From positions 6,639,501-6,703,500 of the forward strand of contig BRXU01000002.1 in NCBI GenBank assembly GCA_030267565.1: a stretch of DNA of 64,000 nt, written 5' to 3'. The notes under the pieces were generated by a model. The model ran no database searches. It was not told the DNA's origin and was given only the letters and a program-made list of their open reading frames with translations. Origin of the DNA: Pleodorina starrii (taxonomy: Eukaryota; Chlorophyta; Chlorophyceae; Chlamydomonadales; Volvocaceae). This document shows positions 32,894 through 44,378 of this stretch, in pieces. The position numbers and the translations under genes are program-made. Every line of letters starts with the position of its first letter. Within the stretch, counting starts at the first letter, position 1.

Positions 32894-34340
32894 GTAAGCG
32901 CACACTTGCAGCTGATAGCTGTAATCGTACATCAATTTTGCACATGACGCACCCAGACATCTTTTCGTGAGCAGGGGCTGGGTTTGGGGGCTTTGGGATA
33001 TTTTAACAATGTCCGGATTGGAGGCTCAGGGTTTTTATCTTAGGATTGTTTGTGCCATCACCTTATCTTGTACATGCTTTGTTTCGACATTGACTAATAG
33101 TATAATAATCTTCTTTGGTGAGATTATGTGGGGCAAAGTCTAATCGAGTGTGGTGCAGTCTGCATGGAATCAATACCGTCGAATGCCCGGTTAGCTCAGT
33201 CGGTAGAGCGCAAGGCTCTTAACCTTGTGGTCGTGGGTTCGAGCCCCACATTGGGCGCTACACATCCTGATGCATGGCAGAGCCCACCGCCCTTCCTGCT
33301 CTCCTCGCTCCACTCGCCCTCTCCAGGCCCCCCCCCAGCCCTCCTATCCCCCCCACCCTCCTCCCCCCCACCGCCCGCTCCCTCCTCCCCTCCAACCCAC
33401 GCCCCTGCCCCGTCACTAGCACAGCTGCTTAGGCCGTGATCTCCACCGGGGCTGCACACCGCATTCGCTCCTCAACGACCGCTAGGATGGGGTGCTGCGG
33501 CCCCACTCTGTCCCAGCCGTGCCGGGGTGTTTGTATATATGCGCATGTATTTGTATGTATGAATGTTATCGTGAGGGCGGCTGCATTTTTGGGCCCATTA
33601 GTTATTAGGTGATGCCACAGCCCTCCCGTTGTTAACAGCCACACATTTGTTCGCTTAGAGCACCATCCACAACCGTCACACTGTCTTACACCATACAAAC
33701 TGTGAGTCGAAGGCTGCTGGTCCTGCCAACTAGGCCCCCACCTACCCCAGCTGTTCACCCGACATTCATAGAGACCGAGGATTCTGTGATTGCCACCAAT
33801 CAAACGCCATCTACCCTATCTATCAACTGGGCCCCAACTCCACATCTCAGAATCTAGCCATATATAATCTCACCGTACCTGACAATGCCGGGCGGGGTCT
33901 CACTGGGAATCGAACCCAGGACTGTGTGTATGTGTTGTACAGTGGGGTCCACATAATGGACAAGTACAACCAATCAGCCAGCAGCAGGTCGTGCAGTGCT
34001 GTGGAAGCCGACCATTATTGTGGCCGAGACACCCACCCAGACCAGACAGCACACTTTACCCAAACAGAAACAAGGCTCACGCAGACAGCCATGCCCATGT
34101 AGAGAATTGCCATGAGGCTCCAAACTGGGTGACAAGCCCAGTTCCCTTTCAAATAGACAGACCAACAAACCTGAGAGGAACCCGCCTTTGGTGTTGTTCA
34201 ACTGCAAGGTGCATGTATTCTATATGTGCACACCCTTGATCTAGCCACTGCTGAGCCCTAAGGCTGGTAATGTCCCTTACCATGCAACACTTCTAATAAT
34301 GTGCACTCATAGCAATGTATCAAGGGGCTGTGTTGAATAT
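32894..34340 (+). repeat. macrosatellite unit, type B, 1447 bp
   Basis: Complete unit, close to 26925-28371 throughout. Confidence 0.94.
33185..33257 (+). tRNA. tRNA-Lys(CTT)
   Basis: Intact 73-nt copy, as at 25664. Confidence 0.93.
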
Positions 34341-35787
34341 GTAAGCGCACACTTGCAGCTGATAGCTGTAATCGTACATCAATTTTGCACATGACGCACC
34401 CAGACATCTTTTCGTGAGCAGGGGCTGGGTTTGGGGGCTTTGGGATATTTTAACAATGTCCGGATTGGAGGCTCAGGGTTTTTATCTTAGGATTGTTTGT
34501 GCCATCACCTTATCTTGTACATGCTTTGTTTCGACATTGACTAATAGTATAATAATCTTCTTTGGTGAGATTATGTGGGGCAAAGTCTAATCGAGTGTGG
34601 TGCAGTCTGCATGGAATCATTACCGTCGAATGCCCGGTTAGCTCAGTCGGTAGAGCGCAAGGCTCTTAACCTTGTGGTCGTGGGTTCGAGCCCCACATTG
34701 GGCGCTACACATCCTGATGCATGGCAGAGCCCACCGCCCTTCCTGCTCTCCTCACTCCACTCGCCCTCTCCAGGCCCCCCCCCAGCCCTCCAATTCCCCC
34801 CACCCTCCTCCCCCCCACCGCCCGCTCCCTCCTCCCCTCCAACCCACGCCCCTGCCCCGTCACTAGCACAGCTGCTTAGGCCGTGATCTCCACCGGGGCT
34901 GCACACCGCATTCGCTCCTCAACGACCGCTAGGATGGGGTGCTGCGGCCCCACTCTGTCCCAGCCGTGCCGGGGTGTTTGTATATATGCGCATGTATTTG
35001 TATGTATGAATGTTATCGTGAGGGCGGCTGCATTTTTGGGCCCATTAGTTATTAGGTGATGCCACAGCCCTCCCGTTGTTAACAGCCACACATTTGTTCG
35101 CTTAGAGCACCATCCACAACCGTCACACTGTCTTACACCATACAAACTGTGAGTCGAAGGCTGCTGGTCCTGCCAACTAGGCCCCCACCTACCCCAGCTG
35201 TTCACCCGACATTCATAGAGACCGAGGATTCTGTGATTGCCACCAATCAAACGCCATCTACCCTATCTATCAACTGGGCCCCAACTCCACATCTCAGAAT
35301 CTAGCCATATATAATCTCACCGTACCTGACAATGCCGGGCGGGGTCTCACTGGGAATCGAACCCAGGACTGTGTGTATGTGTTGTACAGTGGGGTCCACA
35401 TAATGGACAAGTACAACCAATCAGCCAGCAGCAGGTCGTGCAGTGCTGTGGAAGCCGACCATTATTGTGGCCGAGACACCCACCCAGACCAGACAGCACA
35501 CTTTACCCAAACAGAAACAAGGCTCACGCAGACAGCCATGCCCATGTAGAGAATTGCCATGAGGCTCCAAACTGGGTGACAAGCCCAGTTCCCTTTCAAA
35601 TAGACAGACCAACAAACCTGAGAGGAACCCGCCTTTGGTGTTGTTCAACTGCAAGGTGCATGTATTCTATATGTGCACACCCTTGATCTAGCCACTGCTG
35701 AGCCCTAAGGCTGGTAATGTCCCTTACCATGCAACACTTCTAATAATGTGCACTCATAGCAATGTATCAAGGGGCTGTGTTGAATAT
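34341..35787 (+). repeat. macrosatellite unit, type B, 1447 bp
   Basis: Complete unit with minor changes in the polypyrimidine part (ccaattcccc). Confidence 0.94.
34632..34704 (+). tRNA. tRNA-Lys(CTT)
   Basis: Intact 73-nt copy. Confidence 0.93.
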
Positions 35788-37226
35788 GTAAGCGCACACT
35801 TGCAGCTGATAGCTGTAATCGTACATCAATTTTGCACATGACGCACCCAGACATCTTTTCGTGAGCAGGGGCTGGGTTTGGGGGCTTTGGGATATTTTAA
35901 CAATGTCCGGATTGGAGGCTCAGGGTTTTTATCTTAGGATTGTTTGTGCCATCACCTTATCTTGTACATGCTTTGTTTCGACATTGACTAATAGTATAAT
36001 AATCTTCTTTGGTGAGATTATGTGGGGCAAAGTCTAATCGAGTGTGGTGCAGTCTGCATGGAATCATTACCGTCGAATGCCCGGTTAGCTCGGTCGGTAG
36101 AGCGCAAGGCTCTTAACCTTGTGGTCGTGGGTTCGAGCCCCACATTGGGCGCTACACATCCTGATGCATGGCAGAGCCCACCGCCCTTCCTGCTCTCCTC
36201 GCTCCACTCGCCCTCTCCAGGCCCCCCCCAGCCCTCCAATCCCCCCCACCCTCCTCCCCCCCACCGCCCGCTCCCTCCTCCCCTCCAACCCACGCCCCTG
36301 CCCCGTCACTAGCACAGCTGCTTAGGCCGTGATCTCCACCGGGGCTGCACACCGCATTCGCTCCTCAACGACCGCTAGGATGGGGTGCTGCGGCCCCACT
36401 CTGTCCCAGCCGTGCCGGGGTGTTTGTATATATGCGCATGTATTTGTATGTATGAATGTTATCGTGAGGGCTGCTGCATTTTTGGGCCCATTAGTTATTA
36501 GGTGATGCCACAGCCCTCCCGTTGTTAACAGCCACACATTTGTTCGCTTAGAGCACCATCCACAACCGTCACACTGTCTTACACCATACAAACTGTGAGT
36601 CCAAGGCTGCTGGTCCTGCCAACTAGGCCCCCACCTACCCCAGCTGTTCACCCGACATTCATAGAGACCGAGGATTCTGTGATTGCCACCAATCAAACGC
36701 CATCTACCCTATCAACTGGGGCCCAACTCCACATCTCAGAATCTAGCCATATATAATCTCACCGCACCTGACAATGCCGGGGGTCTCACAGGGAATCGAA
36801 CCCAGGACTGTGTGTATGTGTTGTACAGTGGGGTCCACATAATGGACAAGTACAACCAATCAGCCAGCAGCAGGTCGTGCAGTGCTGTGGAAGCCGACCA
36901 TTATTGTGGCCGAGACACCCACCCAGACCAGACAGCACACTTTACCCAAACAGAAACAAGGCTCACTCAGACAGCCATGCCCATGTAGAGAATTGCCATG
37001 AGGCTCCAAACTGGGTGACAAGCCCAGTTCCCTTTCAAATAGACAGACCAACAAACCTGAGAGGAACCCGCCTTTGGTGTTGTTCAACTGCAAGGTGCAT
37101 GTATTCTATATGTGCACACCCTTGATCTAGCCACTGCTGAGCCCTAAGGCTGGTAATGTCCCTTACCATGCAACACTTCTAATAATGTGCACTCATAGCA
37201 ATGTATCAAGGGGCTGTGTTGAATAT
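35788..37226 (+). repeat. macrosatellite unit, type B, 1439 bp
   Basis: Complete unit. Shares ctatcaactgg (shorter) and tctcacaggg variants with 31660-32893, so the two units are sisters although not adjacent. Confidence 0.94.
36079..36151 (+). tRNA. tRNA-Lys(CTT), A-box variant
   Basis: Intact stems and loop CTCTTAA; A box has GCTCGGTCGG in place of GCTCAGTCGG. Confidence 0.9.
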
Positions 37227-38020
37227 GTAAGCGCACACTTGCAGCTGATAGCTGTAATCGTACATCAATTTTGCACATGACGCACCCAGACATCTTTTCG
37301 TGAGCAGGGGCTGGGTTTGGGGGCTTTGGGATATTTTAACAATGTCCGGATTGGAGGCTCAGGGTTTTTATCTTAGGATTGTTTGTGCCATCACCTTATC
37401 TTGTACATGCTTTGTTTCGACATTGACTAATAGTATAATAATCTTCTTTGGTGAGATTATGTGGGGCAAAGTCTAATCGAGTGTGGTGCAGTCTGCATGG
37501 AATCAATACCGTCGAATGCCCGGTTAGCTCAGTCGGTAGAGCGCAAGGCTCTTAACCTTGTGGTCGTGGGTTCGAGCCCCACATTGGGCGCTACACATCC
37601 TGATGCATGGCAGAGCCCACCGCCCTTCCTGCTCTCCTCGCTCCACTCGCCCTCTCCAGGCCCCCCCCCAGCCCTCCTATCCCCCCCACCCTCCTCCCCC
37701 CCACCGCCCGCTCCCTCCTCCCCTCCAACCCACGCCCCTGCCCCGTCACTAGCACAGCTGCTTAGGCCGTGATCTCCACCGGGGCTGCACACCGCATTCG
37801 CTCCTCAACGACCGCTAGGATGGGGTGCTGCGGCCCCACTCTGTCCCAGCCGTGCCGGGGTGTTTGTATATATGCGCATGTATTTGTATGTATGAATGTT
37901 ATCGTGAGGGCGGCTGCATTTTTGGGCCCATTAGTTATTAGGTGATGCCACAGCCCTCCCGTTGTTAACAGCCACACATTTGTTCGCTTAGAGCACCATC
38001 CACAACCGTCACACTGTCTT
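37227..38020 (+). repeat. macrosatellite unit, type B, 5' part before the LTR element
   Basis: Broken inside cacactgtcttacacc by the element at 38021-46708. The rest resumes at 46714. Joined length is 1447 bp. Confidence 0.94.
37518..37590 (+). tRNA. tRNA-Lys(CTT)
   Basis: Intact 73-nt copy. Confidence 0.93.
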
Positions 38021-38473
38021 TGATGTCGGGCTGTAGTTGGTAAACTACTTAGCCTCAGATCGGTTTCGCTCCGATAGGCTTGGTGTCCAAAAGAATAAAA
38101 TTCTTCTCCCAAGTCCCCCTCCAGGATGGTCTTATATCCTGTTGCTTAGAGGGCTGATGCGACTTCGTACAATCGTTCGTAGAGGCTGGCGCCCACCATC
38201 AGTAGCGGTTTGTAGCCACAGCGGAGCAACGCCATGCCAGCTCACGATGAGCATCTGCTCCATCGTTAACTCCATCTTTAATCATGTTTAGGAGCATCTA
38301 AACATCGGCGCCTTGCTCACGCGTTTCCAAGCGCGTGACCTATGGCCCTGGCTTCCGTAATTGGTAACTACCAACTACTACGAACGCTCTTTAGACACGA
38401 ATACCAATTCGCTCCTAGATCGTTCTAAGCCAACGCATCGACCTTTAATTCCTTTAAGGTCTCTGCTACATCA
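38021..38473 (-). repeat. 3' LTR of the chromovirus
   Basis: 453 bp, matching 46256-46708. TGATGTCGGG at the left edge, TACATCA at the right. Confidence 0.93.
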
Positions 38474-38489
38474 TCTGCCTCCCTTCTTC
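38474..38489 (-). promoter_or_regulatory. polypurine tract
   Basis: Minus strand GAAGAAGGGAGGCAGA directly before the 3' LTR, the plus-strand primer for reverse transcription. Confidence 0.8.
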
Positions 38490-38503
38490 AGGCGCATGTG
38501 TCC

Positions 38504-39802
38504 TCACAGCGTCTGACCCCTAGCTGCCCAATAGGCATCAATCAGGGAACGGTCGGCAAAACTCGCATCATCAACCCACGAGTTGTATTCGTGGCCAAAG
38601 TCTTGCCACTTCACTAGGAAACGGTTCAGAGAGCGCTTCCGCAGCTTTCGTGTCTCGTGGTCCAAAATCTTTTCTGCAATCCACACAGGTCGTGTCGCAT
38701 CCGGATCGAAATCCAGAGGTTTCGGAGGTTGGATAGTACCGTCAGAGTGGTACAACCGCAGCAACGACACGTGAAAGACGTTGTGGAATCGATAGTCAGA
38801 GGGTAGGGTTAACCGGGCCGCAACCGGGTTAATCATTTTCTCGATTGGAAAGGGTCCAATCCACTTCGGCATCAGCTTGCGAGACTTCCCTTGGGTGGAC
38901 AGGTTTTTCGTGCTCAAGAGCACCTGTTGCCCTTCGGAGAACTCGACATGCTTTTTCTTTTTATCAGCGTACAACTTGGCGCGTTCTTGAGCATCGGCCA
39001 TGCAACGCTTGGCAGCAGCTAAACGTTCAGCGTAGGTGTCCGCATACCGCTTCGCTGCGGGTACGGCATCGCCAAGTTCAAGGTGTAACGGGGTGCGTGG
39101 ATGGAAACCGTAATTCAGAAAGAACGGTGTAGCACCAACCGAACGGTTCTTCAGGTTATTCATCGCAAATTCAGCAGGGCCAAGAAAACGGTCCCAAGAA
39201 GCATGGTCCGTATCAACGTAGTTACGGAGCATGTCTCCCAAAGTGCGATTCATTCGCTCTGTCTGTCCATCGGTCTGAGGATGGAAAGCAGTGCTCAAAT
39301 TCTGTTTAGCGCCGACGCGTTTCAGCAACACGGGGAAGAAAGCCCCAGTGAATTTCGTATCACGGTCGGACACTATCGTTTCAGGCATGCCGTGCAAACG
39401 CACAACAGCATCAAAGAAGAGATCAGCTGTTTCTTCAGCATCGATCGCTTTCTTGCACGGGCGGACGTGCACCATCTTAGTCAGGCGATCAACAAACACC
39501 ACGAGGGCGTTGTAACCTCGTCGGGTCTGAGGTAAACCGAGCACGAAGTCCATTGAGACGCTCTGCCATGGCCGCTCAGGAATCGGCAGCGGATGGGACA
39601 ATCCGGCCGTCTTACCAGGGACCGCCTTGTTCCGCTGGCAGGAGTCGCACATGGCCACGAAATCGGTCACGTCCTGTCGGAGAGAAGGCCACCAGAAATA
39701 CTGCTCAACAGCAGCGATGGTGCGATCTCGACCAGGGTGGCCCGCCAGAGGGTCGGCGTGACTTCGGGAAATGATTTCGTGTTTCGTGTTTCGCTTCGCC
39801 AA
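38504..39802 (-). CDS. int: chromovirus integrase with C-terminal chromodomain (pol 3' part)
   Basis: Integrase of the element, 432 codons as an ATG frame, but its first codons derive from gag at the duplication junction. HHCC zinc finger (SHADPLAGH ... CDSCQRNK), catalytic core with MDFVLGLPQTRRGY, VSDRDTKF and the [17 protein letters not shown] region supplying the DD35E triad, a GPFPIEKM/FHVSLLRLYH linker, and a chromodomain near the end (AEKILDHETRKLRKRSL, FLVKWQDFGHEYNSW). The chromodomain would steer insertion to modified histones. It is no longer joined in frame to the RT/RNase H part, because a leader-gag copy intervenes, so a normal polyprotein is not expected. Confidence 0.88.
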   Translation of the reverse strand: MAKRNTKHEIISRSHADPLAGHPGRDRTIAAVEQYFWWPSLRQDVTDFVAMCDSCQRNKAVPGKTAGLSHPLPIPERPWQSVSMDFVLGLPQTRRGYNALVVFVDRLTKMVHVRPCKKAIDAEETADLFFDAVVRLHGMPETIVSDRDTKFTGAFFPVLLKRVGAKQNLSTAFHPQTDGQTERMNRTLGDMLRNYVDTDHASWDRFLGPAEFAMNNLKNRSVGATPFFLNYGFHPRTPLHLELGDAVPAAKRYADTYAERLAAAKRCMADAQERAKLYADKKKKHVEFSEGQQVLLSTKNLSTQGKSRKLMPKWIGPFPIEKMINPVAARLTLPSDYRFHNVFHVSLLRLYHSDGTIQPPKPLDFDPDATRPVWIAEKILDHETRKLRKRSLNRFLVKWQDFGHEYNSWVDDASFADRSLIDAYWAARGQTL

Positions 39803-40902
39803 TCACATGCTGCACCAGGGCGTCAAGAGTCTCAAACTCAGCGCCCTGGTAGTCAACGCGGCACGGCGCAAGCAGGTTCTGGGTCAGGCCGCGGCGGAAA
39901 AGCATCAAGGTCATGGAGACGTCGGTCAGCGTGGCACGGCTCACAGTCGCACGAAAACGGGTCGTGTACTCAACCACGCCCTTCTTCGCATCCATACGCA
40001 CTTTCCCCTCGACAAGGGACTGCATAGCATCAAGTTTCCGAGACTGTACCTTGGGCGCGAAGCGCTCGAGGAACATAGGCTTCAACGTCGCCCACGGCTT
40101 CGTGTGCAGCAGCTCGTCATGCTCCCGCTCGTCCATGAGCCACCCGAGGGCGTCAGGGAACTGCTGGAACGCAGACTGCAGCACGGTAAAGGCCGGGGTG
40201 TCGGTGTAGACCGACAGGAAGCCCTCCACCAGGAAGCAGAACTGCTCCGGGCTATCCCCATCTTTGAACTGCGGGTTCGGGAGTTTCGCGAGGTTCAAGG
40301 ACGGTTTCTTAGTCGCGGTTCGGTTCTCGGGGTTCAGGTTCGAGTTCGGCAAGCGGGCAGGTTCGCGTTCAGGGTCCGCTGCGGCGGCAGCCGGGGTCAA
40401 GAGCGCACGAAGGCCCGCAAGCACAGCATCTGGCGCTAACGGGGCCGCAGTGCCCGAGCCAGAAGCAGAAGCAGCAGGGTCAGGGTTCGCTATGTGCTCG
40501 GGTGCGGCAGCACCAAACGTGGGGTTGGCGCCACCAGCGCGTACCTCTGGTTCTCTGGGGATCCGGGTGTGCTGCTCAGCGATGACCGCTTCGGCACGCA
40601 ACCGCTCGTTGTCCTTGACCACGGCGTCAAGCTTCGCGGTCAGGTCGGTCAAGGCCTTCAGCATCGAGGTCATCTCCGATGCGCGGGTCGCGTCCACGGC
40701 AGCCGCGGCCGCAACGCCTTGATCAACGCGAGTCCGCAGCTCGGCGAGCTCGACGGACATCTGGTCTCGGTCAGTTTGGGTCGCCATGTCTGAAATGGCA
40801 ACGCCGCAAAACGGGTTCGGTCAGGAAGGTGCTTTGCTTGCTTTCGGTCGCAAGAAAGACTAGTTTCGCAATTCGTTCAAGTTCAGTTCGTTTCAGTTCA
40901 GG
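39788..40902 (-). pseudogene. gag: duplicated leader plus gag segment inside pol
   Basis: A second copy of the element's own leader and Gag start ([20 protein letters not shown] at 40787) lies between RNase H and integrase. The Gag capsid region is kept (LHTKPWATLKPMFLERFAP), but it stops at VIGEAK, before the zinc knuckle, and joins integrase. At the right junction pol and leader share cgtttcagttcagg (40889-40902 and 45912-45925); at the left, gag and pol share gtttcg. Such short homologies point to template switching during reverse transcription. Confidence 0.85.
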
Positions 40903-43785
40903 GTCGTTTGGTACCACAATTTGGTATTGTCCGTCGTTCTCTCCCTCCCGTTGAAAGAAGCCTTTGTCGTTCGCGACAAGGTCACGGGTGTTCCAAGGGA
41001 GTTGGTACCAGGCGTCTCGCTTCGTAGCATCGATGATGCGCTCAATTAGGGATCGGTGCGCATTCTGTTTCTGACGGCGGGTGGTCACGGTGCACAGCAC
41101 CACCGCTGCAAGGGAAGGATGGCGGGAAAGAGCATCGGCCACAACATTCAACCGACCAGGCCGGTATTGCCAGTTGAAGTTGAATTGCTCCATAAACTCA
41201 ATCCAGCGCGCCTGGCGACGGCTCAGGTGCGCTTGAGTTTTCAAGTACGTCAGCGGGTGATGATCAGTCACCAGTTCAAAAGGTATCGAGCTCTGTAGAT
41301 AACATCGCCATTCCCTTAAGGCATTCACTACCCCAAGCAACTCCTGCTCTCCAGTACTGTAGTTTCGTTCGGCTGGAGAGAGCTTCTTGCTTGTGAAAGC
41401 AATCGGGCGCATGTCTTGGAGCAAAACAGCGCCGGTGCCGTTCAAAGAGGCATCCGAAATCAATTCAAAAGGCTTGGAAAAGTCAGGGTAGTGGAGCAGC
41501 ACGTCTTCAGACAGTCGCCGTTTCAATTCGTCAAACGCACGTGAAGCCGGTTCAGGCCACGTGGCGGGCAGCCGCGGAAGACTGAAGAGGTCCGTCAGCG
41601 GTGCCGCAAGCGAACTGAAACCCGCAATGAAGCGGCGAAAATAGTTCGCAAGGCCCACAAAAGATCGTAATTCAGTGATGTCTTTGGGCAGAGGCCAGTT
41701 ACGAATAACGTCCACCTTCTTGGGATCCATGCGGATACCTTCGGCATTCACAATGTGCCCGAGGTATTTCACTTCCGAACGCCAAAAATCGCATTTCAAC
41801 AGCTTAACATGAAGCTGGTGTTTCTTCAGTTCTGCGAGCACCAACCGAAGATGGCGTGCGTGTTCTTCGTCATTTTTCGAGAAAATCAGGATGTCGTCCA
41901 GATAAACTGTGACAAACTTGTTCAGGAAGGGTGCGAAAATGCGGTTCATGGTCGCCTGGAAGGTTGCAGGAGCGTTCGACAGTCCGAAAGGAAGCACCAA
42001 CCACTCGAAGTGTCCCAAAGGCGTGGTAAAAGCGGTCTTCGGAATGTCATCAGGGTGGATTCGCAGCTGGTGATATCCCGAGGCCAAGTCAAGGGCCGTA
42101 AAGACGCGAGCTCCGGAGAGCCGGTCCAGGGTATCATCAATCCGAGGCAGTGGGTACTTGTTTTTCACGGTGATCTTATTCAACGCACGGTAGTCGATAC
42201 ACATGCGCAGTCTCCAGTCTCCAGTCTTTTTGGCCACAAACAGAATCGGGGCGCCGTAAGGCGACGTAGAGGGTCGGATGAACCCCTTCTCGATCAAGTC
42301 TTTCTCTTGTTTCTCAACTTCGGCAAGTTCAAGTGGAGACAATCGGAATTGTGGTCGAGAGACTGGTTGTGCCCCAGGTTCCAAAGGAATGGTGTGATGC
42401 ACTCCGCGGTCGGGGGGCAACCCACTGATCGGTGAGAACACCTCCGGGAATTCATTCAAAATCTTAGTCAGTTCAGGATTCGTCGTTAGTTCAGGAGGGA
42501 GCTCGAGCGCGTGAAGAGACGGCGCGGTCGTCAGGCCGCTGGATGGAGGAGCCGGAGCTTCCTTCACATAGACCAGCACTGAGCGCGTCTCTGGGTCCTT
42601 CAAAGCTTTCAGGGCTTTCTTAGGAGCAACAACGGCCACAGAGTGCGCCGGGCGCTCCATCAACAACGCTCGAGGTGGCAATGCGGGCGGAAGTGGTTCT
42701 GGCGCATTCACTGCACGCAGAGTCACCAGGACTCCATTAGCTTTCGCCAAACGCATTTCTCCATCAGCCGGTTTCAACACCGCTTTAAATCGTTTCATGA
42801 AGTTCTGTCCCAAGACGATGTCGGCAGAAGCCGTCAACGTCTGCAGCACCAGAAGTCGGATGTCCGCAGCAAAAGAACCCATACGCAGGCGAGCGCGACA
42901 TTCGCCGAGCACAGGAGTCGACGTCGAGTCGGCTAGCCGCACCGGTCGAAAGGATGCGGGTCGCACAGACAGGTTCAGTTTCTGCGCAAGCGTTCACGAC
43001 ATGAAGCAGTGGGTCGCGCCTGTGTCAGGCAGAGCACGGACCGCGGCTTCACTCAGCTTGGCATCGTAAAGGTTCAACACCGCATCAGATTCCGACAAGC
43101 AGAAATGCGGGGGCAAAGGCGCAGAAGAGAGTGGAGCATCGTACCAGACCTCCAAAGGAAAAGTCAGCGCCGGGGGAGAGGTGCATGCGCAATCGACGGC
43201 TTGATACAAAGGTGTTCCTGCAGCAAAGGTCTTAAGCAAAGTCATACCTTTCAGCAGGCTACGAAATTTGCCAGGTCGCGCAGGGACAAGTACGCAAGCC
43301 GAAGTGCTGGGATCATGTTCCTTGCAAACGCGATAATGCATCAAGTAAGCAAAGAGGTCTTTTTCAGCTGGGTTCAACCAAATCGTGTGGCCAGAACAGT
43401 CAAGAGACGAGAAAGGACGCGAAGGTGACCCGAATTCCTTACACAAGGCATTCCGGCCATCGTCGTTAGCGGCAGCATCAAGCGAAAACTTTCGCCCAAT
43501 AAGCAATTCAAGGTCCGCTAAGATCGTCGGGTCAACTCGCAGCGTATCGCAAACGCTGGATGCACGGTCAGTACGGTTCGCGGCAGTACTCTTCGCGTCA
43601 GTCTCTCTCCGGGTAGTCCCACAAATGCAAGACAACTGTTCAATATCACCATTATGCATGCAAGGTGCTTTCAATCGCAACCTATCAACGGACGTCTCGC
43701 GCGTCGGCGCGCGGACACAATCAGCAATCGCACCATGGATATCAGAACTCCCAACATGCAGGCCACAAGGCAGCTGGGAAACGCC
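40903..43785 (-). pseudogene. pol: chromovirus pol: methyltransferase-like domain, protease, RT, RNase H; broken by one TGA
   Basis: This frame follows gag in the same frame after a single TAG (43786-43788). First a domain of about 130 residues like phage-type adenine methyltransferases (see separate entry), then FPLEVWYDAP and the protease motif LPDTGATHCF. An in-frame TGA follows eight codons past DTG (42994-42996), so the product would stop inside protease. The rest is open: RT with [12 protein letters not shown] and catalytic YLDD, RNase H with [28 protein letters not shown] and VVADALSR. It ends in [10 protein letters not shown] at the duplicated leader. With the TGA, the split gag and the displaced integrase, this copy is dead or mobilised only in trans. 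Confidence 0.85.
43230..43560 (-). other. methyltransferase-like domain between Gag and protease
   Basis: The segment reads DPTILADLELLIGRKFSLDA, then AANDDGRNALCKEF, GHTIWLNPAEKDLFAYLMHY and TSACVLVPARPGKFRS. Order and spacing recall the phage/DIRS Dam-like adenine methyltransferase fold: start helix, LDAAA for the SAM site, then a D/N-P-P-Y/F catalytic motif. Here the latter is NPAE, so catalysis is doubtful. The tail of the same domain ([24 protein letters not shown]) survives in the element at 58273. Family assignment is by eye only. Confidence 0.45.
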
Positions 43786-44378
43786 CTAAGCGTCGTCCTT
43801 CTTCTCAACCTCCATCGCGGCCACGCCCTTGGCGGCGTCCTTGCCACCGCACTTGGACGCGATGTGGCCCTTCTGGCCGCACTTCACGCACATCCCGTTC
43901 TTCCGGTACCCCTCCCACTCAAAGACCGTCAGCTCGCGACCCAGGAACGGGGAGAACATCCCCGAGCCCTTGGTGCCGTCCATCGGCCGGGGGTTCGAGG
44001 GCCCCGCGCCGTTGGACGTCGCGTTCTCGGTCTTGCGGCGCTTGTTGTTGTTGGGCTTCTTCACCCACTGCGAGGGTCGTTTCGGTCGGGCGGTGCGCGC
44101 GGCAAAGGTCTGGTTAAGGGCAATGCGCGCGGGGTTCTGCTCTTTCTGGCGTTTCGCTTCGCCAATCGCATGCTGCACCAGGGCGTCAAGAGTCTCAAAC
44201 TCAGCGCCCTGGTAGTCAACGCGGCACGGCGCAAGCAGGTTCTGGGTCAGGCCGCGGCGGAAAAGCATCAAGGTCATGGAGACGTCGGTCAGCGCGGCAC
44301 GGCTCACAGTCGCACGAAAACGGGCCGCGTACTCAACCACGCCCTTCTTCGCATCCATACGCACTTTCCCCTCGACAA

